Positions 24,258 to 33,730 of a stretch of DNA of 51,013 bases are shown here, in pieces; within the stretch, counting starts at the first letter, position 1, and each line of letters begins with the position of its first letter. The notes beneath the pieces are model-generated. The model worked only from the letters and a program-made list of their open reading frames with translations, did not search any database and had not been told where the DNA came from. The translations under genes and the position numbers were made by a program. Location: contig NZ_JAIOJZ010000055.1 of NCBI RefSeq assembly GCF_020404845.1, positions 1 to 51,013 of the forward strand, given 5' to 3'. The stretch is from Streptomyces hyderabadensis. GTDB lineage: Bacteria > Actinomycetota > Actinomycetes > Streptomycetales > Streptomycetaceae.

Positions 24258-25977
24258 GCTGAAGTCCGACATGTTCCTCCTGCACGCGCCGAGCGTCTTC
24301 GACTTCCGCGAGCGTGACGATCTCCTCTTCGCCTATCTGAGCGACAGTGACAGCGTCAACGTGACCTCTGTCTACGAGATGTATCCGATCGGCTGGTTCT
24401 CGATCAAACAGCATCTGGCCGAGCACGACGTGCAGTGCGACATCGTCAACGTCGCCTCGCTGATGCTGATGCACCCCGAACTCGACGTCGAAGCGCTGAT
24501 CGGCCGGCTCGAAGCACCCGTCTTCGGTTTCGACCTGCACTGGATGACCCAGTGCTACGGCGCGATCGAGCTGGCCAAGCTCGTCAAGCGGGTCCATCCG
24601 GACGCGCTGACCGTCTTCGGCGGCATCTCGGCGACCTACTACGCCGAGGAACTCGTCCGGTACGACGCGGTGGACGTCGTCGTACGGGGCTACGACACCC
24701 TCGAACCCGTCCGCCTCCTCACCGAGAAGGTGCTGAGGGGAGACCGGGACTTCCGCTCGGTCCCGAACCTTCTCCACACCTGCGGCGGCGAGGTCGAGTC
24801 CACGGGGTTCGACCACAAACCGCAGACCAACTACAACAACGTCGCCAACAGTTGGTCGTACTACAAGAAAACACCGGTGACGCCGCTCTCCAGCAAACTC
24901 ATCATGACGCTGCCGAACACCGGATGCGCCCACGACTGCGGCTGGTGCGGAGGCTCCCGCTTCGCCTACCGCAACATCATGGACGTCCGCAAAACCCTCG
25001 TGCAGAAGGACAACGACCTGATCGTCGAGGAGCTCAGGACGATGGGGGAGGCGGCCAGACACACCTCCATCTACGCCCTGCAGTGCTACTCCGAGAACAA
25101 GACCCGCATGCACACCTACCTCGACGCCGTGCACGACTTCGGTTACCGGAGCGTCTATTTCGAGCAGTTCAACCTGACGCCGGACGACACCCTGAAGAAA
25201 ATGGGCGAATCCACCGACGCCTACGTGCTGCTCTCGCCCGAGTCCCACGATCCCAGGATCAGCAAGGCGGCGGGGCGCGGCACGTTCACCATGGAAGAGA
25301 TGGAGCGGTGGATCCCCCGCGCGCTGGACGCCGGGATCAAGGGCGTCATGGTGTGGTTCTTCATCGGCATGCCGTACCAGGACCGCCAGTCGGTGATGGA
25401 CACCGTCGCCTACTCCGAGCGCCTGATCCGCAAGTTCGACGGATGGCCCGCACTGCCGCTCATCTGCCCGATGGTGCCCTTCCTCGACCCCGGATGCCGC
25501 TTCTTCGAGGAACCCGACAAGCACGGCTACCGGATCTTCCACCGCACGCTCGAGGAACACCGGCAGGCCATGATCGAACCGATCTGGTACCGCCGCCTCA
25601 ACTACGAGACGCAGTGGCTCAGCCGACGCGATCTCCAGGACGTCTCCTACGAGGCGATCGCACGGTTGGTCAGCATCAAGGGCGAGTACGGCGTGCTGCG
25701 CAGCGAGTTCTGCGAGGCCGTACTGGAGACCATCGACCAGACCCGGCGACTGCTCGGGGAGATGGAACGCGCCCTCACGCTGGACGGCGAGCTGCCCGCC
25801 TCCCTCCGGGACGAGATGCGCGCGTACAACCGCAAGATCCTCGCCTACTCCAGCGATCAGATCCTGCCCATGCCGCGCCCCTTCGGCGGGCGCTGGTTCG
25901 ACGATGTGACGGTGCCCGCCGAACTGATCAGTGAGGTGTCGGGCCCGAACGCCCGGGCGGTGAGCCACCCCGCGTGA
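24250..25977 (+). CDS. Cobalamin-binding radical SAM methyltransferase (CloN6-like)
   Basis: 575 residues. The N-terminal 200 residues resemble a B12-binding domain (VFGFDLHWMTQCYGAIELA, LTVFGGISATYYAEELV). The radical SAM cluster motif C-x3-C-x2-C is in PNTGCAHDCGWCGGSR, near residue 240. CloN6 of clorobiocin, of the same type, methylates C5 of the carrier-bound pyrrole. The gene overlaps the adenylation-carrier gene by eight bases (ATGCATGA), which couples it to its expected substrate. The expected product is 5-methylpyrrole-2-carboxyl, known as a phenalinolactone substituent. No halogenase is present, so methylation rather than chlorination is likely. Confidence 0.88.
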   Translation: MHELKSDMFLLHAPSVFDFRERDDLLFAYLSDSDSVNVTSVYEMYPIGWFSIKQHLAEHDVQCDIVNVASLMLMHPELDVEALIGRLEAPVFGFDLHWMTQCYGAIELAKLVKRVHPDALTVFGGISATYYAEELVRYDAVDVVVRGYDTLEPVRLLTEKVLRGDRDFRSVPNLLHTCGGEVESTGFDHKPQTNYNNVANSWSYYKKTPVTPLSSKLIMTLPNTGCAHDCGWCGGSRFAYRNIMDVRKTLVQKDNDLIVEELRTMGEAARHTSIYALQCYSENKTRMHTYLDAVHDFGYRSVYFEQFNLTPDDTLKKMGESTDAYVLLSPESHDPRISKAAGRGTFTMEEMERWIPRALDAGIKGVMVWFFIGMPYQDRQSVMDTVAYSERLIRKFDGWPALPLICPMVPFLDPGCRFFEEPDKHGYRIFHRTLEEHRQAMIEPIWYRRLNYETQWLSRRDLQDVSYEAIARLVSIKGEYGVLRSEFCEAVLETIDQTRRLLGEMERALTLDGELPASLRDEMRAYNRKILAYSSDQILPMPRPFGGRWFDDVTVPAELISEVSGPNARAVSHPA

Positions 25978-26034
25978 GACCCACCTGGGCCCGACGGATT
26001 CCCGTTCCTGCGCATGAGACTTCCGAGGTGAGCT

Positions 26035-27114
26035 GTGCATGCCGAGACGGCAACAACCCACGACCTGCCCAACCCCGTCCCCACGGACACCGCGTCGAGG
26101 GCGGTCCCGCCGGAGATCGAGCGCGTGAACCGGATGGTGACCCCGATCCTGCATCAGGCGGTCACCCGGTTCGACGACCGGCTCCGGCCCATGGTCGCCC
26201 ACCACTTCGGGTGGCCGTCGAGCGATCTGCCGACGGCGACCACCAGCGGCAAGATGGTCCGCGCCACCCTCACCGTGCTGACCGGCGAGTGCTTCACCAG
26301 CGACGCCGAGGCGATCTCCCGCGTCGCGGCCGCGGGCGCCGCCGTGGAGATGATCCACAACTTCTCCCTCATCCACGACGACGTCATGGACGGTGACAAG
26401 GAACGCCGCGGGCGCCCGGCCGTCTGGCACGAGTACGGGGTACCGGCCGCCATCCTCACGGGCGATCTGCTGCTCGCGCAGGCCCCGTTGCTGCTGGACG
26501 GGCCCTGGGCCGCCGACCCGCGCGCGGCGCGGCTGCTGGCCGAGGCCGTGACCCGGCTCGCCGCCGGACAGATGGCCGACCTCTCGCTGGAGGGCCGGGC
26601 CGAGGCCAGCCCGGACGAGGCGCTCGCGGTCGCCGAGGACAAGACCGGCGCGCTCCTGGCCTGCGCCTGTGAGCTGGGTGCCCTGCTGGCCGGCGCCTCC
26701 GAGGAGGCGACACGACGGTTCAGCCGGTTCGGTCTCCGGCTCGGTCTCGCCTTCCAGATCGCCGACGACATCCTGGGCATCTGGGGCGACCCCCGGCGCA
26801 CCGGCAAGCCCGTCGGCTCGGACTTGCGCAGCAGAAAGGGCAGCTACCCCGTGACGGCCGCCCTCGCCTCCGGCACCCCGGAGGCCGCCGAACTGGCCCG
26901 CTTCTACGCCGGCGAGGGACCGGTCGGGGAGGACGAGGCACGCCGCGCCACCGACCTGGTCACCCGGGCCGGCGGCTGGACGAGGGCGGTGCGGGAGATC
27001 GAGCGCTTCGAGATGCTGGCCCGCGAGGAGCTCAGCTCCGTGCCGGGACTGCCGGTGGACCGCGTGGCCGCCCTGCTCTCGCTCACCAACTACCTCTCCA
27101 ACCGGAACCATTGA
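26035..27114 (+). CDS. Polyprenyl diphosphate synthase, probably geranylgeranyl diphosphate synthase
   Basis: 359 residues. The first Asp-rich motif is NFSLIHDDVMDGDKERRGRP and the second is LAFQIADDILGIWGD, with two Asp and Gly in place of the last Asp, as is common in bacterial enzymes. The sequence follows the GGPP/short-chain type; chain length cannot be fixed from the motif alone, but a C20 product fits the cluster. The start is a GTG behind GAGGTGA, 57 bases after the radical SAM gene. With ispG and dxs downstream it forms an isoprenoid supply block. Confidence 0.9.
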   Translation: MHAETATTHDLPNPVPTDTASRAVPPEIERVNRMVTPILHQAVTRFDDRLRPMVAHHFGWPSSDLPTATTSGKMVRATLTVLTGECFTSDAEAISRVAAAGAAVEMIHNFSLIHDDVMDGDKERRGRPAVWHEYGVPAAILTGDLLLAQAPLLLDGPWAADPRAARLLAEAVTRLAAGQMADLSLEGRAEASPDEALAVAEDKTGALLACACELGALLAGASEEATRRFSRFGLRLGLAFQIADDILGIWGDPRRTGKPVGSDLRSRKGSYPVTAALASGTPEAAELARFYAGEGPVGEDEARRATDLVTRAGGWTRAVREIERFEMLAREELSSVPGLPVDRVAALLSLTNYLSNRNH

Positions 27115-27154
27115 TGGGCCGGCACCCCGCACCAGCCGGAATCGGAGGCCCCGC

Positions 27155-28303
27155 ATGAGTACCGTCGCGCGCGTCCCGCTCGGACGGCCCACGCCCCGAC
27201 GCCGCAAGACACGGCAGATGATGGTCGGCTCGGTCGGCGTCGGCAGCGACCACCCCGTCTCCGTGCAGTCGATGACGACGACCGTGACCGCGCACGTGGA
27301 CGAGACGCTCCAGCAGATCGCCGAACTGACGGCCGCGGGCTGCGACATCGTCCGGGTGGCGGTCCCCTCGCGCGACGACTGCGAGGCCCTGCCCGCCATC
27401 ACCGCCAAGTCGTCGCTCCCCGTCGTCGCGGACATCCACTTCCAGCCCCGCTACGTCTTCGCGGCGATCGAGGCGGGCTGCGCGGCGGTGCGGGTCAACC
27501 CGGGCAACATCAAGCGCTTCGACGACCAGATCAAGGACATCACCCGCGCCGCGAGCGACCACGGCGTACCGCTGCGCATCGGCGTCAACGCCGGGTCGCT
27601 CGACCCCCGCGTCCTGGCCCGGCACGGTTCGGCGACCGCGGAGGCCCTGGTCGAATCGGCGATGCGGGAGGCCGAACTCTTCACCGAGCACGATTTCCAT
27701 GATTTCAAGATCTCCGTGAAGCACCACGACCCGATGGTGACGATCGAGGCGTACGAACTGCTGGCCCAGCAGTGCGAGCAGCCGCTCCACCTGGGCGTCA
27801 CCGAGGCCGGTCCGATCCAGCAGGGCACGGTGAAGTCGGCGACCGCCTTCGGCTGTCTGCTCCGTCAGGGCATCGGGGACACCATCCGGGTGTCGCTCTC
27901 GGCGCCGCCGGTCGAGGAGGTGAAGGTCGGGGTCGAGATCCTGCGGTCGCTGGGGCTGCGCCCCCGGCAGCTGGAGATCGTCTCCTGTCCCTCCTGCGGA
28001 CGGGCCCAGGTGGACGTGTACCGGCTGGCGGAGGAGGTCTCCGCCGGGCTCGAGGGGCTGCCCGTGCCGCTGCGGGTCGCCGTCATGGGATGCGTGGTCA
28101 ACGGCCCCGGGGAAGCGCGTGAGGCGGACCTCGGAGTCGCCTCCGGGAACGGCAAGGGCCAGATCTTCGTCCGCGGCGAGGTCGTGCGGACGGTACCGGA
28201 GAGCCGCATCGTCGAGACGCTGATCGAGGAGGCGCTGCGGATCGCGGAGGAACAGGGCCAGGAACCGGGGTACGAGGGCGGGGAGGGCGAGACACGGTCA
28301 TGA
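27155..28303 (+). CDS. ispG: 4-hydroxy-3-methylbut-2-enyl-diphosphate synthase (GcpE)
   Basis: 382 residues, full length for the family. The N-terminal TIM barrel has TRQMMVGSVGVGSDHPVSVQ and RVNPGNIKRFDD. The C-terminal [4Fe-4S] domain has the cysteines in VSCPSCGRAQVD and VMGCVVNGPGEA. It catalyses the penultimate MEP step. Clusters for bacterial terpenoids often carry an extra copy to raise precursor flow; the primary copy should be elsewhere in the genome. The ATG has GGAGG at good spacing, and its stop overlaps the dxs start. Confidence 0.95.
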   Translation: MSTVARVPLGRPTPRRRKTRQMMVGSVGVGSDHPVSVQSMTTTVTAHVDETLQQIAELTAAGCDIVRVAVPSRDDCEALPAITAKSSLPVVADIHFQPRYVFAAIEAGCAAVRVNPGNIKRFDDQIKDITRAASDHGVPLRIGVNAGSLDPRVLARHGSATAEALVESAMREAELFTEHDFHDFKISVKHHDPMVTIEAYELLAQQCEQPLHLGVTEAGPIQQGTVKSATAFGCLLRQGIGDTIRVSLSAPPVEEVKVGVEILRSLGLRPRQLEIVSCPSCGRAQVDVYRLAEEVSAGLEGLPVPLRVAVMGCVVNGPGEAREADLGVASGNGKGQIFVRGEVVRTVPESRIVETLIEEALRIAEEQGQEPGYEGGEGETRS

Positions 28304-30081
28304 GCTTGCTCCAGGACATCACCTCACCCGCCGACCTCAGAAGGCTCGACCGGTCCCGCGACGGGGAACTCTGCGCGGAGATACGCGAGTTCCTGGTCCA
28401 CGCCGTGTCCAGGACGGGCGGCCACCTCGGTCCGAACCTCGGCATGGTCGAACTGACCGTCGCGCTGCACCGCGTCTTCGAGTCCCCACGGGACGTGCTC
28501 CTCTTCGACGTCGGCCATCAGGCGTACGTGCACAAACTGCTGACCGGCCGGGCCGAGCGGTTCGGCGGCCTGCGCTCGGCCGGCGGGCTGTCGGGCTACC
28601 CCTCGCGGGCGGAGTCCGACCACGACGTCATCGAGAACTCCCACGCCTCCACCGCCCTCTCGTACGCGGACGGCATGGCCAAGGCGTTCGCGCTGCGCGG
28701 GGACCATGACCGCAAAGTGGTCGCCGTCGTCGGCGACGGCGCGCTCACCGGCGGCCTGGCCTGGGAGGCGCTCAACAACATCGGGGCCGCCCCCGAGCGG
28801 CCCCTGGTGATGGTCCTGAACGACAACGGGCGGTCCTACCGGCCCACGACCGGGGCGCTCGCACGGCATCTGGACGCGCTCGGCAGGAAGCCCACGGACC
28901 GCTCGGACTTCTTCGAGAGTCTGGGGATCGCCTACCTGGGAGCCGTCGACGGCCACGACTGCGCCGCGGTGGAGGAAGCCCTGCGGACCGCGGTGCGGAT
29001 GCGGCGCCCGGTGGTCGTCCACTGCCTGACCGACAAGGGGCGCGGCTACCCGCCGGCCGCCCGTGACGAGGTGGACTGCTGGCACGCGGTGGGGCGCTTC
29101 GACGCGGCCACCGGCACCATCGCGGCGCCGGACGCACCTTCATGGACCGACGTCTTCGCCGACGAGATGCTCACCCTGGCGGCCGAACGCCCGGAGGTGG
29201 TCGGGATCACCGCCGCCATGACCGTCCCGGTCGGCCTGCACAAGTTCGCCGCCAAGTTCCCCGAGCGGGTGCACGACGTCGGCATCAGCGAACCGCACGC
29301 GGTCGCCTCCGCCGCCGGGCTCGCCACCGCCGGGCTGCGGCCGGTGGTGGCGATCTACTCGACCTTCCTGGCCCGGGCGTTCGACCAGGTGCTGATGGAT
29401 GTGGCCCTGCACGGTCTGCCGGTCGTGTTCGTGCTGGACCGGGCCGGTGTGACCGGGCCCGACGGACCGAGCCACCACGGCATCTGGGACCTGTCCTGGC
29501 TGTCGCTCGTACCCGGGCTGCGGGTGGCCGCTCCCCGCGACACGGCGCAACTGGGCCTTCTGCTGCGCGACGCGCTCGACCGGGACGCCGGCCCGACGGT
29601 GCTGCGGTTCCCGAAAGGGCGGGCCGGGGCCGGCGTCGAGGCCGTCGAGCGGATCGACGGCCTGGACGTCCTGCGCGCGCCGCGCCGTCCGGACGTGCTG
29701 CTGGCCGCCGTCGGCCCGCTGGCGAGCGCCTGCATGGAGGCGGCCGCGCTGCTGGCCGGCCAGGGCGTGGAAGCGACCGTCGTCGACCCGCGCTGGGCGG
29801 CACCCGTCCCCGACGCGCTGGTGGCGCTGGCGGGCACGTATCCGCTGACCGTGACCGTCGAGGACAACATCGGCCGCGGGGGGTTCGGCGAGCGCCTCGG
29901 CCGGTCCGTCGCCGAGACCGGAGCCGGCACGCGCGTGGCCTGCCTCGCCCTGCCGACGGACTTCCTCGGCCCCGGCGGCCGGGACGCGTTGCTGCACGCG
30001 CACGGTCTGTCGGCACCGGGGATCGCGGAGCGGGTTCTCGCCTGGACCACCGCGGCCACCGGAACGGAGGGGTGCGCATGA
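28300..30081 (+). CDS. dxs: 1-deoxy-D-xylulose-5-phosphate synthase
   Basis: 593 residues, somewhat shorter than typical housekeeping Dxs (about 620-640). The order is conserved: HTGGHLGPNLG-like start (here TGGHLGPNLGMVELTVALH), DVGHQAYVHKLLTGR, the thiamine-diphosphate motif VVGDGALTGGLAWEALNN, then the transketolase-like half with FDQVLMDVALHGLPV and DRAGVTGPDGPSHHGIWD. It makes the first MEP intermediate from pyruvate and glyceraldehyde-3-phosphate. It overlaps ispG and the following SDR gene by four bases each (ATGA), so the four genes GGPP synthase to SDR are tightly coupled. Confidence 0.95.
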   Translation: MSLLQDITSPADLRRLDRSRDGELCAEIREFLVHAVSRTGGHLGPNLGMVELTVALHRVFESPRDVLLFDVGHQAYVHKLLTGRAERFGGLRSAGGLSGYPSRAESDHDVIENSHASTALSYADGMAKAFALRGDHDRKVVAVVGDGALTGGLAWEALNNIGAAPERPLVMVLNDNGRSYRPTTGALARHLDALGRKPTDRSDFFESLGIAYLGAVDGHDCAAVEEALRTAVRMRRPVVVHCLTDKGRGYPPAARDEVDCWHAVGRFDAATGTIAAPDAPSWTDVFADEMLTLAAERPEVVGITAAMTVPVGLHKFAAKFPERVHDVGISEPHAVASAAGLATAGLRPVVAIYSTFLARAFDQVLMDVALHGLPVVFVLDRAGVTGPDGPSHHGIWDLSWLSLVPGLRVAAPRDTAQLGLLLRDALDRDAGPTVLRFPKGRAGAGVEAVERIDGLDVLRAPRRPDVLLAAVGPLASACMEAAALLAGQGVEATVVDPRWAAPVPDALVALAGTYPLTVTVEDNIGRGGFGERLGRSVAETGAGTRVACLALPTDFLGPGGRDALLHAHGLSAPGIAERVLAWTTAATGTEGCA

Positions 30082-30872
30082 CCGACGCCATGCGCACCCG
30101 GCCCGGCAGCGCCGGACAGCCGCCCGGCTCGCGGGACATGGCCGGCGTCAAGGCGCTGGTGACCGGAGGGACCAGCGGGATCGGCCTGGCGACCGCGATG
30201 GCGTTCGCCGGGCACGGTGCGGAAGTCGCCGTCACCGGGCGCGACGAACAGCGCGGGCGGCAGGTCGCCGAGGCCATCGCCGAGACCGGCGGCGTGGCGG
30301 ACTTCATCGCCGCCGACCTGCACGGAGCGTCCGCCGCGCGGCGCCTCGCACAGGCTGCGGTGGCCCGGTTCGGACGGATCGACGTACTGGTCAACAACGC
30401 GGGCGTCTTTCCGTCCGGCCCGACCGAGCAGACGACCAAGGAGGACTTCGACGCGGTGTTCGGCCTCAACGTCAGGGCACCGTACTTCCTCGTCGCGGAG
30501 CTGGCGCCCGCGATGGCCCGGCGCGGGCACGGCGCGATCGTCAACGTCACCACCGCGGCGGCCGCCTACGGCGCCGCCGGCCTCGGTCTCTACGGCGCCA
30601 GCAAGGCGGCCCTGGTGCTGCTGACCAAGGCGTGGGCCGCCGAGTACGGTCCGCACGGGGTCCGGGTCAACGCGGTCGGCCCCGGTCCGACGCGCACGGA
30701 GGGTACCGCCCCCCGGGGCGACGCCCTCGACCGGGCGGCGCTGGCCGGGCCCGCGCGCCGGCCGGGCACCGCGGAGGAGATCGCCGAGGCCATCGTCTTC
30801 CTCGCATCGGACCGCTCCAGTTTCGTGCACGGGGCGATCCTGCCGGTCGACGGAGGCCGGGTCGCCGTCTGA
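30078..30872 (+). CDS. Short-chain dehydrogenase/reductase
   Basis: 264 residues, classical SDR. The cofactor motif is ALVTGGTSGIGLATAMAFAG, the NNAG motif is VNNAGVFP, and the catalytic Tyr/Lys are in YGASKAALV. The position 13 residues before the Tyr, usually Ser, is Thr in NVTTAAAAYG, which can still serve. It probably interconverts an alcohol and ketone on the terpenoid after P450 oxidation; a sugar role is unlikely because sugar ketoreductases are accounted for elsewhere. It is the last gene of the rightward operon. Confidence 0.85.
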   Translation: MTDAMRTRPGSAGQPPGSRDMAGVKALVTGGTSGIGLATAMAFAGHGAEVAVTGRDEQRGRQVAEAIAETGGVADFIAADLHGASAARRLAQAAVARFGRIDVLVNNAGVFPSGPTEQTTKEDFDAVFGLNVRAPYFLVAELAPAMARRGHGAIVNVTTAAAAYGAAGLGLYGASKAALVLLTKAWAAEYGPHGVRVNAVGPGPTRTEGTAPRGDALDRAALAGPARRPGTAEEIAEAIVFLASDRSSFVHGAILPVDGGRVAV

Positions 30873-30941
30873 CGAGCACGGCGCCAGTGGCCGGGCCAGG
30901 GCCGGTGCCCCGGCCGGGGCCGTTGGCCGGCCGGAGACGGA

Positions 30942-32396
30942 TCACGCCCGCCTGTCGGACCAGAAGCGCACCGGCGACGGCTCCTCGAACCCCTTGCTCC
31001 CCCACCCCCTGCGCGCGAGCTTGCGGAACAGGCCACCGACCGGGCAGTCCGTGTCCAGGTACGCGTCGATGCGCCGTTCGCGCACCGCGGCCTGCATGTC
31101 CAGGTAGCCCTCGACGAAGCGCGCCTCGTCGAACTCCGCGGCGGAGGAGCCTCCGACCCCCCGCGACCCCCTGGCCATCCGGGAGATCTGCCCCTTGTCG
31201 AGTTCCGCCCCCAGCAGCCCGGCGAACCTGTCGGCGGCCACCAGCCCCATCGCGTAGGCGTTCCACTCGGCACGGCTGGGCAGGGCCCGCGTGTCGGTCT
31301 TTCCGGCACGGATCCAGCCCGCGATCTCCTGGGCGAGAATGCCGAAGGAGTACTGGTCGGGAGGGTTGAAGACATCACGCTGGTCGGCGAGGTTGGTGCT
31401 CACGGTGACGCAGAACGGCCTCGCCGCGTTCGGGTAGGCGAGCGAGACGGACCACCATCCGAACGCGTAGTGGCCCACCGAGCGGACGCAGTGGTCCGCC
31501 GCCGCCGGATCTCCGGACAGATGGACACCGAACCCCACCTGGCTCCCGTCCCGCGCCGTCGTGCGCGGCCGCAGGATCTCCTTCGCGACACCGCCGCCGA
31601 ACAGACCCTCGCGGCCGGTCAGCGCCAGCATCAGCCGCGTGTAGTCGGCGCAGGACATGACCGCTCCGACCGCGTGATAGGTACCGCACTCGTGCCACGG
31701 CAGCGGGACGGCGCGGTCGCCGAACACCATGTGCCCCGTCGTGCAGCGGCTGCGTACCTCGTCCCAGTCGGGGCTGTCGAGCCAGGCGGTGGAGTGCATG
31801 CCGAGCGGGTCGAGGATCTCGGCCTTCACGTACTCGCCCAGCGGCATCCCGGTCACCGCCTCGGCCGTCAACGCGGCCACCTGGTACATGAACGACGACG
31901 ACTGCCAGCCGCTCGCGTCCGCCGGGCTCACGAAGCGGGGCGCGTCCGTGCCGTACTCGTGGACGACACCGCGCTCCACCACGCGCTCGATGTAGCGCAT
32001 CGCCGGCTCGGGCCGCTCGACCCAGTCGTATCCGTCCGTGGCGGCGCCGCTCAGCATGGACAGCGCCTTGGCCGGCGTGATCGTGCCGCCGAGCGGATTG
32101 ACGACCGGAAAGGGCAGCTGCGCGTCGATGGGCGCGTCCAGGTCGAGCGCGCCGGAGTCGGCCAGGCGCGCGACCGCGGTGGCCACCAGGAGTTTGCCGA
32201 GGCTGCCGACGCGCATGGTGTGCGACTCGGTCACCGGAGCGCCGCTCTCCACGTCGGCGAGGCCGTACGCCATGGTCAGCGGGGTCTCGTCCGCGAAGCC
32301 GACGCTGATGAGGGCGCCGGGGGTGCTGGTGACCTCCAGCACCTGGGGCGCGACCCGGTCGACGGCCGCTCGCAGCGCTTCCGGCGTCAGGCTCAT
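30942..32396 (-). CDS. Beta-lactamase/esterase-fold serine protein, possible acyltransferase
   Basis: 484 residues. The SxxK motif of class C beta-lactamases and EstB-type esterases is RVGSLGKLLVATAV (Ser about residue 64). The second motif, usually Y-x-N, appears as Y-Q-V in SSSFMYQVAALTAEAV, so the Tyr is kept but the Asn is lost. No signal peptide is seen, so it is a cytoplasmic enzyme. Some members of this fold in natural-product clusters (LovD type) move acyl groups between a carrier or CoA and a hydroxyl, so a late esterification is one possibility; ester hydrolysis is another. It ends convergent with the SDR gene, with only a GC-rich gap between. Confidence 0.7.
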   Translation of the reverse strand: MSLTPEALRAAVDRVAPQVLEVTSTPGALISVGFADETPLTMAYGLADVESGAPVTESHTMRVGSLGKLLVATAVARLADSGALDLDAPIDAQLPFPVVNPLGGTITPAKALSMLSGAATDGYDWVERPEPAMRYIERVVERGVVHEYGTDAPRFVSPADASGWQSSSFMYQVAALTAEAVTGMPLGEYVKAEILDPLGMHSTAWLDSPDWDEVRSRCTTGHMVFGDRAVPLPWHECGTYHAVGAVMSCADYTRLMLALTGREGLFGGGVAKEILRPRTTARDGSQVGFGVHLSGDPAAADHCVRSVGHYAFGWWSVSLAYPNAARPFCVTVSTNLADQRDVFNPPDQYSFGILAQEIAGWIRAGKTDTRALPSRAEWNAYAMGLVAADRFAGLLGAELDKGQISRMARGSRGVGGSSAAEFDEARFVEGYLDMQAAVRERRIDAYLDTDCPVGGLFRKLARRGWGSKGFEEPSPVRFWSDRRA

Positions 32397-32442
32397 ACGG
32401 GTTCCTCTCGATCTTCGTCCATCGGCCCGCCGGGAGGCGGAC

Positions 32443-33618
32443 CTACCAAGTGACGGGGAGGGACGTGGGAATGGCGGCGAACGAACCCGGCCGGACCGTC
32501 AGGTCCTCGACCGGAACCGTCAGGCGCATCCGCGGGAAACGCGCGGTCAACTGGGCGAGGGCGGACTGCAGTTCGAGCCGGGCCAGGGGAGCCCCGATGC
32601 AGTACCGCAGCCCGAAGCCGAAGCAGAGGTGCGGGTTGTCCTCGCGGGTGATGTCGAACCGGTCGGGGTCGGGAAAGACGTTCTCGTCATGGGTCGCGGC
32701 GTAGATGTCGAGCATCACCAGCTCGCCGCGCCGCACCTCGGCCCCGGCGATCTCCAGGTCCTCACGCGTGTACCGGATGACCGGGGGCAGCAGCCGGCTG
32801 ACGACCCGCACGCTCTCCTCCGCCGCGGTGGGCGCGAGTCCGGGGTCCTCGCCCAGCGCCCGCCACTGCTCCGGGGAGTCCAGCAGGAGCGCCGTGCCGA
32901 CGCAGAGCGCCGTCGCGGTGGTCTCGTAGCCGGCGAACAGCACACCCATCGCGAGCTGGGCGACCTGGTCGTCGGTCAGGGTGCCGTCCTCGCACAGCCA
33001 GGAGACGACGTCCTGCGTCGGGTGCGCGCGCTTACGGGCGGCCAGTTCGTGGCCGTAGCGGTGCAGGGCGGCGAGACCCGCCCGTGAGCGCTCCCGGTCG
33101 CGGGCGTCGCTCACCGCCGTCGTCCACTCGTCCAGGAGCCCTCTCTCCTCCGCCGGGACACCGAGGAGTTCGCCGATCACCTCCCGGGGCAGGAGCAGCG
33201 CGAGGGCCTCGGCCAGATCCGCCGGCGGGCCCTGCTTCTCCAGACGGTCCAGGAGTTCGCCGGTCAGCGCCTCGACCCGGGGGCGCATCGCCTTCACATG
33301 CCCCGCCGAGAAGAACGGCTGGAGCCGCGAGCGCATCGTCGCGATCCACTTCTGCTCGGTCTCGTAGTCGCCGCGCGGACCGTCGAGCAGCTCCGACGCG
33401 CCGCTGCGCGCGGCGTTCTCGGGGTCGTGATGGCTGCGGCCGAGACGCGGATCGGCGAGCAGCTGTTTGATCTCCTGATACCCGGTCACGAGCCAGGCGG
33501 GGTCCCCCACGGCCGTGCTGACCCGGTGCACCGGGGCCTGTTTCTGCAGCGCCCGCAGGTTGCGCTGCGGTCGAGCCGGATGCGGTGGGTCGAGCGGAAG
33601 TTGAATCTGGGCGGCCAT
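32443..33618 (-). CDS. Cytochrome P450 (third of four)
   Basis: 391 residues. The I-helix is LFAGYETTATAL, the K-helix ExxR is EESVRV, and the haem loop is FGFGLRYCIGAPLARLELQ, with Cys near residue 339. It begins with QIQLPLDPPHPARPQRNLRA, in the way many soluble Streptomyces P450s do. It lies upstream of the serine-protein gene on the same strand, 46 bases apart, and probably shares its promoter. Its promoter region faces the 3-ketoreductase gene and holds the second copy of the CAATCCC motif. Confidence 0.93.
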   Translation of the reverse strand: MAAQIQLPLDPPHPARPQRNLRALQKQAPVHRVSTAVGDPAWLVTGYQEIKQLLADPRLGRSHHDPENAARSGASELLDGPRGDYETEQKWIATMRSRLQPFFSAGHVKAMRPRVEALTGELLDRLEKQGPPADLAEALALLLPREVIGELLGVPAEERGLLDEWTTAVSDARDRERSRAGLAALHRYGHELAARKRAHPTQDVVSWLCEDGTLTDDQVAQLAMGVLFAGYETTATALCVGTALLLDSPEQWRALGEDPGLAPTAAEESVRVVSRLLPPVIRYTREDLEIAGAEVRRGELVMLDIYAATHDENVFPDPDRFDITREDNPHLCFGFGLRYCIGAPLARLELQSALAQLTARFPRMRLTVPVEDLTVRPGSFAAIPTSLPVTW

Positions 33619-33679
33619 ACCTGATTACCTCTTCCTGTAAGCACCGGAGGTCACCTTTCCGAAGGCTGTCGGGGCCGAA

Positions 33680-33700
33680 CAATCCCCGATTTTGCGGGGG
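33680..33700. promoter_or_regulatory. Conserved intergenic motif, copy 2: CAATCCCCGATT-N4-GGGGG
   Basis: It lies between the third P450 (leftward) and the 3-ketoreductase (rightward). It matches 17725-17744 in 11 of 12 core bases and the following G5 run. It ends about 35 bases before the ketoreductase start, next to where a -35 element would be. Confidence 0.5.
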
Positions 33701-33730
33701 TTCCGCGGTCCGCGGCCCCGGCGTTAACAT
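33701..33730 (+). promoter_or_regulatory. Possible promoter of the 3-ketoreductase gene, short or absent leader
   Basis: A -10-like TAACAT (33725-33730) lies five bases before the ATG at 33736; 18 bases upstream is TTCCGC, a poor -35. There is no ribosome-binding sequence before the ATG, which agrees with a leaderless transcript driven by an activator bound at the adjacent CAATCCC motif. Confidence 0.35.

Noticed and set aside
24214..27435. Very long open frame (1073 codons) on the minus strand
   Set aside because: It runs antisense to two clear genes (radical SAM and GGPP synthase) and is low in conserved motifs; a high-GC shadow.
30873..30941. Terminator between the SDR and the serine-protein genes
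   Set aside because: The gap is rich in GGCC and can fold in several ways, but no single long stem stands out; not listed as a feature.
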